A DNA stretch of 23,800 nt from CAZBBC01 sp964489835. Its GTDB lineage: Bacteria > Calditrichota > Calditrichia > JAJRVZ01. Under the pieces are notes generated by a model. That model was given only the letters and a program-made list of their open reading frames with translations. It was not told the origin of the DNA and searched no databases. The stretch is taken from contig CAZBBC010000060.1 in assembly GCA_964489835.1 (NCBI GenBank), positions 1 to 23,800 of the forward strand, given 5' to 3'. Within the stretch, counting starts at the first letter, position 1, and each line of letters begins with the position of its first letter. This document shows positions 8,172-15,341 of this stretch, one piece after another. The position numbers and the translations under genes were made by a program.

Positions 8172-8355
8172 CCCCCTTTGCTGGGGCTGTTGCAGTTTAG
8201 GCCATAAAAAACAGACACTTAGGTAATTTGTCAACATGGATCCCTGCTGGAGTTTATCCCTTCTGGATTCCTGCCTTCGCAGGAATGACAGGAAGGGACA
8301 GGCATGACAGTTTTGGTTTTTTTCGCTAGTTTTGTAACAGCCCCTGCTAAGGGGG
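8172..8355. repeat. Small palindromic repeat, split by an inserted element
   Basis: CCCCCTTTGCT (8172-8182) and TGCTAAGGGGG (8345-8355) flank an inserted element. If the insert and one copy of TGCT are removed, the two halves join into a small hairpin, CCCCCTT-TGCT-AAGGGGG. I recall similar short C-tract/G-tract palindromes as common intergenic repeats in environmental bacterial genomes; this is memory, not a database result. Confidence 0.6.
8183..8344. mobile_element. MITE-like element, 162 bp, with TGCT target duplication
   Basis: The left end GGGGCTGTTGCA (8183-8194) and the right end TGTAACAGCCCC (8333-8344) are terminal inverted repeats matching at 11 of 12 positions, with weaker similarity further in. 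The element is bordered by identical 4-bp sequences TGCT (8179-8182 and 8345-8348), as expected for a target-site duplication. Inside is a long hairpin: ATTCCTGC (8267-8274) pairs with GCAGGAAT (8279-8286), and further out TCCCTTC (8257-8263) pairs with GAAGGGA (8292-8298). It has no coding capacity, so a transposase would have to act in trans. The GGGGCTGTTRCA end resembles insertion-sequence termini, but I cannot assign a family. Confidence 0.7.
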
Positions 8356-8417
8356 AATTAATTCGTTGATTATAGGCTACTTATACTTTAAACATTGATT
8401 TTTATGAATAGATAAGA

Positions 8418-8891
8418 CTAATCGATTTCAAAAAAATAATTTTCTTCATTATGTATGAGTTTAAAAGCTTCGGCATTGTTCTTACAGGAAAGTATTTGCT
8501 GGCGAAGTTCTTCATTGCTCATAAGGCGAGAAATTCTACTGAGGAGTTTAATATGGAGTCCGGGATTATTTTCAGGCCCGACCAGTAAAAAAATGATTTT
8601 AACAGCTTTTTTATCTATTGATTGAAAATCTACACCTTTGGATTGAATTCCCAGGCATACGGCAAATTCAGGGCTATCTACATGTTTGCAATGAGGAATA
8701 GCGATACCATTACCAACGCCGGTAGTCATAATCTTTTCTCTTTCTATGACAGCATCAAAAACACCGTTCACGTTTGTAATCATACCAGTTTCTTTCAGTT
8801 TTTCTATTAATTCCTTGATACAATTATCACGGGTTTTTTCTGAAAGTGAGACATTGATCAAATCTACTTTTAGTACATCGGTTAATCGCAT
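8418..8891 (-). CDS. PtsN-like PTS EIIA domain protein (first of a divergent pair)
   Basis: Single-domain fructose/nitrogen-type EIIA protein of 157 residues, predicted cytoplasmic. In this family a histidine is phosphorylated by an HPr-like protein and the molecule acts as a regulator or sugar-PTS component. The active-site region GNGIAIPHCKH carries the conserved histidine. The pattern FLLVGPENNPGLHIKLLSRISRL is also typical. I chose the ATG at 8891 because it has a good ribosome site (GGGAG) and gives the normal domain start MRLTDVLK. Longer in-frame starts would run through the A/T-rich intergenic spacer and across the promoter of the divergent gene. No EI, HPr or permease gene is in the window, so a regulatory role is more likely than transport. 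Identity to classic PtsN is not proven. Confidence 0.9.
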   Translation of the reverse strand: MRLTDVLKVDLINVSLSEKTRDNCIKELIEKLKETGMITNVNGVFDAVIEREKIMTTGVGNGIAIPHCKHVDSPEFAVCLGIQSKGVDFQSIDKKAVKIIFLLVGPENNPGLHIKLLSRISRLMSNEELRQQILSCKNNAEAFKLIHNEENYFFEID

Positions 8892-8985
8892 TGCAATCTC
8901 CCTGGATATTTGTCTTAAATTTATGTATAAATTAAAAAAATGGAAAGTTTTTTTTGTTTTCAATAGGGAGTATTCGACAAATAGA

Positions 8986-9014
8986 TTGACATAAAAAAGC
9001 AAGCTGCTTATATT
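8986..9014 (+). promoter_or_regulatory. Sigma70-type promoter for the plus-strand EIIA gene
   Basis: A perfect TTGACA (8986-8991) is followed after 17 bases by TATATT (9009-9014), one mismatch from consensus. Transcription would start near 9021, about 20 bases before the ATG at 9041, with GGAG at 9031-9034 as ribosome site. It lies in the 149-bp spacer between the two divergent EIIA genes and probably also drives the prenyl synthase and NlpC genes. Confidence 0.65.
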
Positions 9015-9040
9015 CGTGCGATCAAATAGTGGAGATTTAA

Positions 9041-9493
9041 ATGAAACTTAGTGACTACTTACCAGTGGAGCATATCCTCCCTGATTTAAAGGGCGGGACA
9101 AAAGTTGCAATTATTGAAGAATTACTTTCACTAATGAGTGAACTAAAACTGGTCCTGCAGTATGAAATTGCTTTAAATGATATTCTGGACAGGGAGGGTT
9201 ATTTAAGCACCGGTTTGGAGAATGGCCTTGCCATCCCACATGCGAAGACAGATTGCATTGAAAAATTAGCGATTGTTTTTGGTGTAAAAAAAGGCGGTGT
9301 ACATTTTGAGAGTCTTGACGGTAAACCTACCGAATTGATCTTCCTCGTCTTATCTCCCAAAGATACTTCCGGGCCCCATATTCAGGCTCTTGCATTAATT
9401 ACACGAAATCTTAAAACTGCCCGTGTGAGAGATCTATTGATTTCCTGCAAATCCGCACAGGAAATTGCCAGCATTATACAGGAGTTTGATTAA
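9041..9493 (+). CDS. PtsN-like PTS EIIA domain protein (second of a divergent pair)
   Basis: A 150-residue single EIIA domain of the fructose/nitrogen type, cytoplasmic. It has the active-site motif ENGLAIPHAKTDC with the phospho-accepting histidine and the conserved run FLVLSPKDTSGPHIQALALI. It is a diverged paralogue of the oppositely oriented EIIA gene: both share the GIAIPH/GLAIPH and GPxLHIK/GPHIQ patterns but differ widely elsewhere. The ATG at 9041 has GGAG six bases upstream. The prenyl synthase starts four bases after its stop, so this gene likely leads a three-gene operon (EIIA, prenyl synthase, NlpC). Which of the two EIIA proteins is the functional equivalent of PtsN cannot be settled from sequence. 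Confidence 0.91.
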   Translation: MKLSDYLPVEHILPDLKGGTKVAIIEELLSLMSELKLVLQYEIALNDILDREGYLSTGLENGLAIPHAKTDCIEKLAIVFGVKKGGVHFESLDGKPTELIFLVLSPKDTSGPHIQALALITRNLKTARVRDLLISCKSAQEIASIIQEFD

Positions 9494-9497
9494 ATTC

Positions 9498-10439
9498 ATG
9501 GATATCTATGCCCGGCTAGAGAAATTCCGCAAAAAGATCGACGAGGAAATTCGGGATATCCCATCAGCAAAAGAAATTCCTCTGTTTTATGAACCGATTC
9601 ATTATGTCAATCAATTATCCGGTAAAAAAATACGTCCGATTTTAACAATTCTTTCCGGTCTTTCTATTGGAGGCCAATTAGAAAACCTTCTGTATCCAGC
9701 GGCTGCGGTGGAACTCCTGCACAATTTTTCTCTTGTACATGATGACATCATGGATAACGATGACATTCGAAGGGGGAAAGAAACGGTGCATGTCAAGTGG
9801 GATGTTGGGACTGCTATTCTTACCGGTGATGGTTTAATCGGTCTGGCGTATCGCAAACTTTTAATGACCCCGAATATTACTGACTTGCGAATAGCCCGTC
9901 TATTTACCGATGCAATGCTGAACATCTGTGAAGGACAGGCTCTGGATAAAACATTTGAAAAAATCCCAACCGTGTCCAGGGATGAATATTTAAAAATGAT
10001 TGGAAAAAAAACTGCGACACTTATACAGCTGACCTGCCAATTGGGAGCAATTGTCGGTCAGGGGACAAAAGAACAAATAAGTATGCTTGCGGATTATGGG
10101 TTCCAGCTGGGAATGGCCTTTCAAATTCAGGATGATCTATTAGATATTTTTGCTGATGAAAAAGACTTGGGTAAAAGGGTTGGTAGCGATCTGGCCATGA
10201 ATAAAAAAACGATTGTTACCACTTTCTTATCTGAAAAAGTCGGGAAAAAACCAATTGATATAAAATCATTGGAAAAAGTTAAAACATTACTTAAATCTCA
10301 CGGGATAATCGAAGAGATACAGCAAATGACAGAAATCTACTTTTCGAAGGCAAAAAAATTACTTCTCTCTATGCCTCAAAATGAATATACTTCTCTCCTT
10401 TTTGATCTTACAGATTTTATTCAGACCAGAGAAAAATGA
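9498..10439 (+). CDS. Polyprenyl diphosphate synthase (trans-isoprenyl type)
   Basis: Cytoplasmic enzyme that condenses isopentenyl diphosphate with allylic diphosphates to make precursors of quinone side chains or other isoprenoids. GKKIRP (42-47) is the substrate-binding motif. The first Asp-rich motif is DDIMD (82-86), followed by DDIRRG. The second is QIQDDLLD (about 210-217). The first motif lacks the two-residue insertion of typical bacterial farnesyl synthases. The residue five positions before it is Phe77, a feature that limits chain length in known geranylgeranyl synthases. A C20-like product is therefore a reasonable guess, not a proof. The ATG at 9498 gives 313 residues, which is normal; an upstream in-frame start overlaps the EIIA gene. 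The stop overlaps the next gene's start (ATGA). Confidence 0.93.
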   Translation: MDIYARLEKFRKKIDEEIRDIPSAKEIPLFYEPIHYVNQLSGKKIRPILTILSGLSIGGQLENLLYPAAAVELLHNFSLVHDDIMDNDDIRRGKETVHVKWDVGTAILTGDGLIGLAYRKLLMTPNITDLRIARLFTDAMLNICEGQALDKTFEKIPTVSRDEYLKMIGKKTATLIQLTCQLGAIVGQGTKEQISMLADYGFQLGMAFQIQDDLLDIFADEKDLGKRVGSDLAMNKKTIVTTFLSEKVGKKPIDIKSLEKVKTLLKSHGIIEEIQQMTEIYFSKAKKLLLSMPQNEYTSLLFDLTDFIQTREK

Positions 10440-10936
10440 TCCGGGTAGTACTACTCGTTTTAGTGGCCGGCTTGCTCGGATCGGCCTGTCAACCATCGGT
10501 TAGATTTCGGTCTGTAAAAAAGGATCCGAATAGTAATCCTACAGTTGACAGAAATAATCTATCCAAAACCGATGATCTGAGTGAATTTATCAACGATTGG
10601 CTGTATACTCCCTACAAATATGGTGGAATGAGCAGGCAAGGAGTAGATTGCTCGGGTTTTACAAAACTTGTCATGTCGCATATTTATAATATTCCGGTAC
10701 CAAGGACAGCACAAGAACAATATAATGATGGACACAAACTCAGTGATTCCCGGAGAGTGCGGGGTGATTTGGTCTTTTTCCGGAATGTGCGGGGAAGAGG
10801 TGTTGATCATGTCGGTGTCTTCCTGGGCGAAGGCAAATTTGCCCATGCTATAGAAAGTGAGGGAGTCGTTATTTCTGATCTGAACGAGGATTATTACAGA
10901 AAAAGGTATTTCGGCGCCTGCCGGTATGGTAATTAA
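10436..10936 (+). CDS. NlpC/P60-family peptidoglycan hydrolase, predicted lipoprotein
   Basis: Predicted outer- or inner-membrane lipoprotein with a cysteine-peptidase domain that cleaves stem peptides of peptidoglycan. A short hydrophobic N-terminus ends in LLGSAC (lipid-attachment Cys18; the lipobox is slightly irregular, with Gly at -3). The catalytic domain (about 48-166) shows YKYGGMSRQGVDCSGF with Cys72, DHVGVFLG with His125, and FAHAI with His137. These are the expected Cys-His-His elements. At 166 residues it is like the single-domain Spr/NlpC type. Its start codon overlaps the prenyl synthase stop (ATGA), showing translational coupling. No obvious terminator follows. Confidence 0.93.
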   Translation: MIRVVLLVLVAGLLGSACQPSVRFRSVKKDPNSNPTVDRNNLSKTDDLSEFINDWLYTPYKYGGMSRQGVDCSGFTKLVMSHIYNIPVPRTAQEQYNDGHKLSDSRRVRGDLVFFRNVRGRGVDHVGVFLGEGKFAHAIESEGVVISDLNEDYYRKRYFGACRYGN

Positions 10937-11345
10937 AATTAATCCTATTTTCAATTCAATCGAAATCCATATCCAGAAATTGATCAATAGTGATATCTAC
11001 TGTTTCCAAAATCATTTTGTTTGTTGGGCAATATTTTATAAATTTAATATTATCAAAAGATAAGGGAGTATTATTTAAGTAAAAATTTAAACAGAACAAT
11101 AGGATTCTGTTTGACGTAGATAGTGTTTAGCCTGATCTATTCATTAACCACGAAGCACACAAAGGACACGAAGATATTTATATTGAATTTAAATAAAAAA
11201 ATATATTATTAAATAAAGAGCAGGAATTTCTTTATTTAAACACTTTAACTTATTGTTATTATTAGATTTTGTGCTCTTCGTGATCTTCGTGTTTAATAAT
11301 CCAGGTTAGATAATCATATAACGTTGTTTTGTACATTAAAAATAT
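10937..11345. other. 409-bp intergenic region
   Basis: No gene of credible length or composition is seen. The region contains an A/T-rich stretch, a weak hairpin AAACAGAA (11089-11096) with TTCTGTTT (11105-11112), and a CACGAAG-type inverted-repeat element (11143-11297). The last ~48 bp before the CsgG-like gene must hold that operon's promoter, but I cannot define its boxes with confidence. No tRNA-like fold was recognised. Confidence 0.6.
11143..11297. repeat. Inverted-repeat element with CACGAAG termini (MITE-like)
   Basis: The outer arms ATTAACCACGAAG (11143-11155) and CTTCGTGTTTAAT (11285-11297) are complementary at 12 of 13 positions. Each side carries a second CACGAAG or CTTCGTG unit (11167-11173 and 11276-11282). 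An inner hairpin TTAAATAAAG (11209-11218) pairs exactly with CTTTATTTAA (11230-11239). The element is 155 bp, A/T-rich and non-coding. I recall CACGAAG-type repeats as common in many draft genomes. No clear target-site duplication was seen. Confidence 0.55.
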
Positions 11346-12188
11346 ATGAAACCAATTTATTACATTATATGTATATTCATCATTACCGCCTTTTTTCCGC
11401 TCAAGGCGCAAATTACGGTAGTGATTGCCGATTTTAAAAATAGCTCCGATATCTTTTACCTAAATTCCTGGGAACAATCCGTACCAGAATTCCTGAAAAG
11501 TGAATTAAGTCGTACAGATGAGATTCTTGTTGTGGAGCGAAGGCAATTAGAGGCTGTATTAAAAGAACAAGCCTTGAACATGACAGGACTGGTGGATACC
11601 AGCACAGCCCAGAAGGTGGGGAATCTGCTGGGTGCAGAGTATGTGATCAATGGAACGATCAATCAGCTGGAAGATGGCGTAAGAATAGATGCAAAAATTA
11701 TTCATATATCGACCGGACAGGTTAAAAGTGAAAAAGTACAGGCTCCTGATAATAAATATCTGGGTGAAATGATAGCACTTCTTGGAAATAATATTATTTT
11801 TCTGCTCTCTGGTAAAGGAGTCCACCAGGATAAATTAACCCTTAAAAAGTACCCCACCGGATATTTCCTGGCTGCCTCAGCCGGTTTGGCGATCGGCACT
11901 TTGCTCGTTAATAATTCGTATAATAATAAACTGGATGAATATCATCAAGCCACACGGTTATCCGAGTTTGATGACAGCTATGATACAGCAAACAATCTGA
12001 ATAAATTTCGTATTACGATGGCAACCCTGACAGGTGTTGCCTTGATCGGAACCGTATATTGCTGGATCAATAATATGTCTCCGGATGAAATTACAGCCTA
12101 TCATCCACTGAAAGGACCGGGAGTCATTCCATTCCTGGCTATTGATGGAGAGGGTGGTGTTTATGCGACCATTAATATCCGGTTTTAA
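11346..12188 (+). CDS. CsgG-like exported protein
   Basis: Predicted exported protein of 280 residues with a CsgG-type domain. The N-terminus is a signal peptide ending around LKA-Q (cleavage near 21-22). The domain (about 22-155) shows the family pattern: an initial strand ITVVIADFKN, then LVVERRQLEAVLKEQALNMTG, then AQKVGNLLGAEYVINGTI, and a last strand pair around IDAKIIHISTGQV. CsgG itself is an outer-membrane secretion pore for curli; many bacterial relatives are periplasmic or lipid-anchored proteins of unknown role. There is no lipobox cysteine. Two hydrophobic stretches (about 173-188 and 223-240) flank a polar loop in the C-terminal part. It is first in a run of six same-strand genes ending with lptB. 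Function beyond envelope location is unknown. Confidence 0.82.
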   Translation: MKPIYYIICIFIITAFFPLKAQITVVIADFKNSSDIFYLNSWEQSVPEFLKSELSRTDEILVVERRQLEAVLKEQALNMTGLVDTSTAQKVGNLLGAEYVINGTINQLEDGVRIDAKIIHISTGQVKSEKVQAPDNKYLGEMIALLGNNIIFLLSGKGVHQDKLTLKKYPTGYFLAASAGLAIGTLLVNNSYNNKLDEYHQATRLSEFDDSYDTANNLNKFRITMATLTGVALIGTVYCWINNMSPDEITAYHPLKGPGVIPFLAIDGEGGVYATINIRF

Positions 12189-12948
12189 GAATTTAGCGAT
12201 CGGTCTGCTTATCAGTCTAATCCCGTCATTCTGTACTGATATTCCCAGAGATAATCTGCTTGATCCTAAAAATCCAGATAGCTACCGGGATCAGATGATT
12301 TTCATCGAAGCATTTGTCAATACTGAAAACGATGAAATGTATAATCAATATATGATTTCTGCTTTGAAAATAATTAAAGAGCGCTATCCCGGGAAAATCC
12401 ACTTGGCCAATTATCACAGAAATCCACCGGGATTAGAAGATACTCTGGCCAATCAGAAAAATGAAAATTTATACGGACAATACATCGCTAAATTTGATTC
12501 TAAAAAAGGTGTACCGGATGTTTTTATTAACGGGACGATCGATAGAATCAAAGGAGCATCCAGTCTTGAATCGGCGGTAGAGCGGGTGGAGGATGCGATT
12601 CAACCGTTGCTGATACAGAACAGTTTTATTACGATAGAGCCCACGGTGTCACGACAGGGTTCCATCATATCCTTATCGGCAAAAATAGCAAAACTTGGAT
12701 CGGAATCCGCAGAAGATTTAATTTTAAGAGCTACCCTGGTTGAACAAATCGATCATGGTATACTAACCCAAGTGGTACACGATATGGAAAAATCAAACCT
12801 GATTCCAAGCTTGGAACCCGGCGAACAGAAAGAGATTACACTAACAGAATTCAACTATGATTCAGAGAAGGAGCTGAAAGTAATATTTTCTGTCAGCACC
12901 AATCAGGATCTGATCATTCATCAAAGCGTTGAGGTATCTGTGCCTTGA
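12163..12948 (+). CDS. Putative lipoprotein with Omp28/thioredoxin-like fold lacking cysteines
   Basis: Predicted exported lipoprotein of 261 residues. The hydrophobic N-terminus ends in LIPSFC (Cys24), followed by TDIPRDNLLDPKNP, a style of tether seen in FCB-group lipoproteins. Residues ~45-150 match the layout of Omp28-type thioredoxin folds: strand IFIEAFVNT, helix, strand KIHLANYHR, a 'Y-F' region and then GVPDVFINGT, where GVP is the cis-proline loop. The redox CxxC that should follow the first strand is absent (NTENDEM), and Cys24 is the only cysteine, so it cannot be an oxidoreductase. Residues ~155-261 look like a beta domain. The ATG at 12163 is chosen for its signal peptide and the GGAGAGGG upstream; it overlaps the previous gene by 26 bp. 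The next gene overlaps by 4 bp. The fold call is my inference. Confidence 0.72.
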   Translation: MRPLISGFKNLAIGLLISLIPSFCTDIPRDNLLDPKNPDSYRDQMIFIEAFVNTENDEMYNQYMISALKIIKERYPGKIHLANYHRNPPGLEDTLANQKNENLYGQYIAKFDSKKGVPDVFINGTIDRIKGASSLESAVERVEDAIQPLLIQNSFITIEPTVSRQGSIISLSAKIAKLGSESAEDLILRATLVEQIDHGILTQVVHDMEKSNLIPSLEPGEQKEITLTEFNYDSEKELKVIFSVSTNQDLIIHQSVEVSVP

Positions 12949-13613
12949 AAATACAACTATCGGTCACTTTATACCTGTTGATTATTCTTTTCATTGCCTG
13001 CGATCCAGATCTCTTTAAACCAAAGGATGAATCACCGGAACCGGAAGTTGGTGAAATACAATCAAATCTTTCTGCTATTTTTGTGGGAGATATAGTAAAA
13101 TTTTGGGTGATAGCCTCGGATCCTGATGGCGGCACTCTGAATTATATCTGGAATTCAAACGGGGGAGAGTTCATTACCTCATTCGAGGAAGACAGCGTAT
13201 GGTGGCGGGCGCCGGTCCAGGGGGGTGATTATACCGTACAAGTAAATGTGGCAAATAAAAATAAGAGTATCACAAAGAAAAAAACCGTTCGTGTAGTTTC
13301 TTTGGATAATCCGGTGGTCAAAATATTATCGCCGCTCGATCACCAATATCTTGTTCAGTATGAAACGACTAAAATAGAGGCTGAAGCATTTCATGAGAAT
13401 GAAATTCTATATGTGAAGTTTTTTATAAACGATTCATTGATAGAAATTCTCAATGGAAAAGAATCGAATATTTATTCCATGGATTGGATTATAAAGAATA
13501 ATGTAGGAGTAACAGAAATAAAAGTATCTGCAACGACAAAATCTCCAGCTTCTACCACCAATGCAGATAGTATTATTGTCAATATTGAAGGCGTGATTCC
13601 GGGGAAGCGCTAA
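12945..13613 (+). CDS. Putative lipoprotein with tandem Ig/PKD-like domains
   Basis: Predicted lipoprotein of 222 residues. The start is a TTG (12945-12947) overlapping the preceding stop as TTGA, with GAGGT upstream; it is the only start giving a proper signal peptide, which ends in FIAC (Cys19). Residues ~38-125 resemble a PKD-like beta-sandwich (ASDPDGGTLNYIWNSNGG, then WRAPVQGGDYTVQVNVANK). Residues ~128-215 resemble a second Ig-like domain beginning VKILSPLDHQYL and containing VKFFINDSLIE. Such domains usually mediate adhesion or protein interactions outside the cell membrane. No catalytic motif is seen. It is the third gene of the envelope operon. The exact function is unknown. Confidence 0.75.
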   Translation: MKIQLSVTLYLLIILFIACDPDLFKPKDESPEPEVGEIQSNLSAIFVGDIVKFWVIASDPDGGTLNYIWNSNGGEFITSFEEDSVWWRAPVQGGDYTVQVNVANKNKSITKKKTVRVVSLDNPVVKILSPLDHQYLVQYETTKIEAEAFHENEILYVKFFINDSLIEILNGKESNIYSMDWIIKNNVGVTEIKVSATTKSPASTTNADSIIVNIEGVIPGKR

Positions 13614-13648
13614 GGTTCCTGTTGAATCAAAGGTTTGAATGAAAGACA

Positions 13649-14260
13649 ATGGGAAAAATTAATGGATGTTCTCCATTGACAGCACTTATTAAATGCGGGA
13701 ATTATCAATTGAAAACCATAAGAAATATATTTGTTTTTTTGCTTATAGCTCTTTTCAGCTTTTATTGTACGGATTTTGAAAAAGAAGAAGAAGCGACACC
13801 GATTGAGGAATATCCTGATCAGGAAAGTTGGGATAATAATATATATTTTTCCAGAGAGGGAGAACGCCGGGCGGTTGTAAACGCCGGCTATATCGCCAAA
13901 TATAACAATAAGAAGTATACCATTTTGAAGGAAGGCGTGACGGTCCATTTCTTTGGGGATGACGGCACACCGAACTCGGTCCTGACCTCTGAAGAAGGCA
14001 AGGTTTACGATGATAGACAGGATATGACAGCAACCGGAAATGTGATTGTCAAATCAAAAAATGGAACAATTTTATATTCCGATGAACTCTACTGGGAAAA
14101 TAAAGAAGGAAAGATCATATCGAATGTGCCGGTAAAAATCACGACTGAGACTGATACATTATTTGGTGATACTTTTAAATCAGATCCCGATCTTATTGAT
14201 TATGAGATTACCAATGCACGTGGAACATCAGAAAAAACTATTTCAATCGATGAAGAGTAG
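13649..14260 (+). CDS. lptC: LptC-like LPS-export periplasmic protein
   Basis: Membrane-tethered periplasmic component of the Lpt bridge, which receives lipopolysaccharide from the LptB2FG extractor and passes it to LptA. After a hydrophobic anchor (IRNIFVFLLIALFSFYC) the chain forms a beta-jellyroll with the characteristic run of short strands, for example ILKEGVTVHFF, SEEGKVYDDRQDMTATGN and LYSDELYWENKEGKIIS. The ATG at 13649 gives 203 residues. A TTG at 13709 would give a cleaner signal segment starting MKTIRN, with GGGAA upstream, so the true start is uncertain. The cysteine after the anchor may be lipidated, but the residue before it (Tyr) is unusual for a lipobox. Identification also rests on the position directly before lptA and lptB. 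It overlaps lptA by 11 bp. Confidence 0.85.
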   Translation: MGKINGCSPLTALIKCGNYQLKTIRNIFVFLLIALFSFYCTDFEKEEEATPIEEYPDQESWDNNIYFSREGERRAVVNAGYIAKYNNKKYTILKEGVTVHFFGDDGTPNSVLTSEEGKVYDDRQDMTATGNVIVKSKNGTILYSDELYWENKEGKIISNVPVKITTETDTLFGDTFKSDPDLIDYEITNARGTSEKTISIDEE

Positions 14261-15341
14261 AAATATCATCCGAATAATTCTGGCTGTCTTTATTGCCTCG
14301 GCTATTTTTGCCGCAGATAATCTCCTCCATTTAGTGCATGCCGACAAGTGGAACAGAAAAATAATTACTGGGGAAAAAATACAGCATCTGATTGGTCATG
14401 TGGAGGCCTATCAGGATACATTGATGATATTTTGTGATGAATTGATATTTTATGAAGATAAAAATATTGCTGATTTTATCGGAAATGTATTGATTGATGA
14501 CAGCCATCATAAACTATGGGCGGATAAAATTATTTATCATTCTGAAACCAGAATTGCCGATTGTATGGGACATGTAAAAATAAGCGGCGTTAAGGATTCA
14601 CTCTATGCGGAAAAGTTCATTTATCAGTTTCGTGGTGGTAATGCTGCTGCTGAAAAAAACTTATTCCTCTGGGATAAAGAAAACAATGTCCGTATCTGGG
14701 GGAACGGTGGTCAATATATTTCCAAATCCAGAGAATCACATGTCGTCGGAAATGCGTACTTTCAACAAATAGAATCAAATCTGACCGATACTCTGGTGAT
14801 CACTTCCAGACTGTTATCCTATTATGGGATTGACCCAAAAAAAGCGATCGCTCTGGATAGTGTCCGGATATTTAAGGGTGATGTTCGTGCCGCCTGCGAT
14901 TCTGCAACCTATTTTGTCAATAATCAATTGGTGTCTTTAAGAATAAATCCTCTTGCCTGGCAGGCGGAGAGTGAAATGAACGGAAAAATGATTGATTTTA
15001 CATTAGATAGCCTAAAAATAAAGGAAATATTTTTATACGAAAAAGCAAAGATTGTCACACTGGCGGATTCTATTGAGAAAAAATATAATATCCTTAAAGG
15101 GAAGTCAATTCAGATCACAATGGCAAATGGTCGCCCTGATCGTGTTATTGCCCGTAGAAATGCAATAAGTGTCTATCAGATCGAGGAGGATAAAATTAAA
15201 CAGGGTACAAATTCTGCCAGTTCGGATAGTATCATTGTTTATTTTAAAGAAGGGGAGGCCGACAGCATATCGATCATTGGAGGTGCAGAGGGTATTTTCT
15301 ATCCAGCTGATTGGAAAGGAGAAATAAAGAGTGAATACTAA
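14250..15341 (+). CDS. lptA: Long LptA/OstA-like LPS-transport protein
   Basis: Periplasmic OstA-fold protein expected to form part of the bridge carrying lipopolysaccharide to the outer membrane. The start at 14250 gives a signal peptide (MKSRNIIRIILAVFIASAIFA) with likely cleavage near residue 21. The OstA repeats are clear in 35-125: KIITGEKIQHLIGHVEAY, then IADFIGNVLIDD with ADKIIYH, then IADCMGHVKISG. More beta-strand repeats run to the end. At 363 residues it is about twice the length of E. coli LptA (185). It may be an extended LptA or an OstA-only relative of the LptD N-terminal domain; no LptD barrel is present. The gene overlaps lptC (11 bp) and lptB (11 bp), supporting a common job. 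The symbol is by context plus fold. Confidence 0.83.
   Translation: MKSRNIIRIILAVFIASAIFAADNLLHLVHADKWNRKIITGEKIQHLIGHVEAYQDTLMIFCDELIFYEDKNIADFIGNVLIDDSHHKLWADKIIYHSETRIADCMGHVKISGVKDSLYAEKFIYQFRGGNAAAEKNLFLWDKENNVRIWGNGGQYISKSRESHVVGNAYFQQIESNLTDTLVITSRLLSYYGIDPKKAIALDSVRIFKGDVRAACDSATYFVNNQLVSLRINPLAWQAESEMNGKMIDFTLDSLKIKEIFLYEKAKIVTLADSIEKKYNILKGKSIQITMANGRPDRVIARRNAISVYQIEEDKIKQGTNSASSDSIIVYFKEGEADSISIIGGAEGIFYPADWKGEIKSEY

Noticed and set aside
8892..9002. Longer start for the minus-strand EIIA gene
   Set aside because: The added 37 residues do not resemble an EIIA N-terminus and run across the divergent promoter; the ATG at 8891 has a clear GGGAG site.
10559..10987. Minus-strand open frame (142 codons) over the NlpC gene
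   Set aside because: Complementary to a gene with intact catalytic motifs; no credible start context and no family resemblance.
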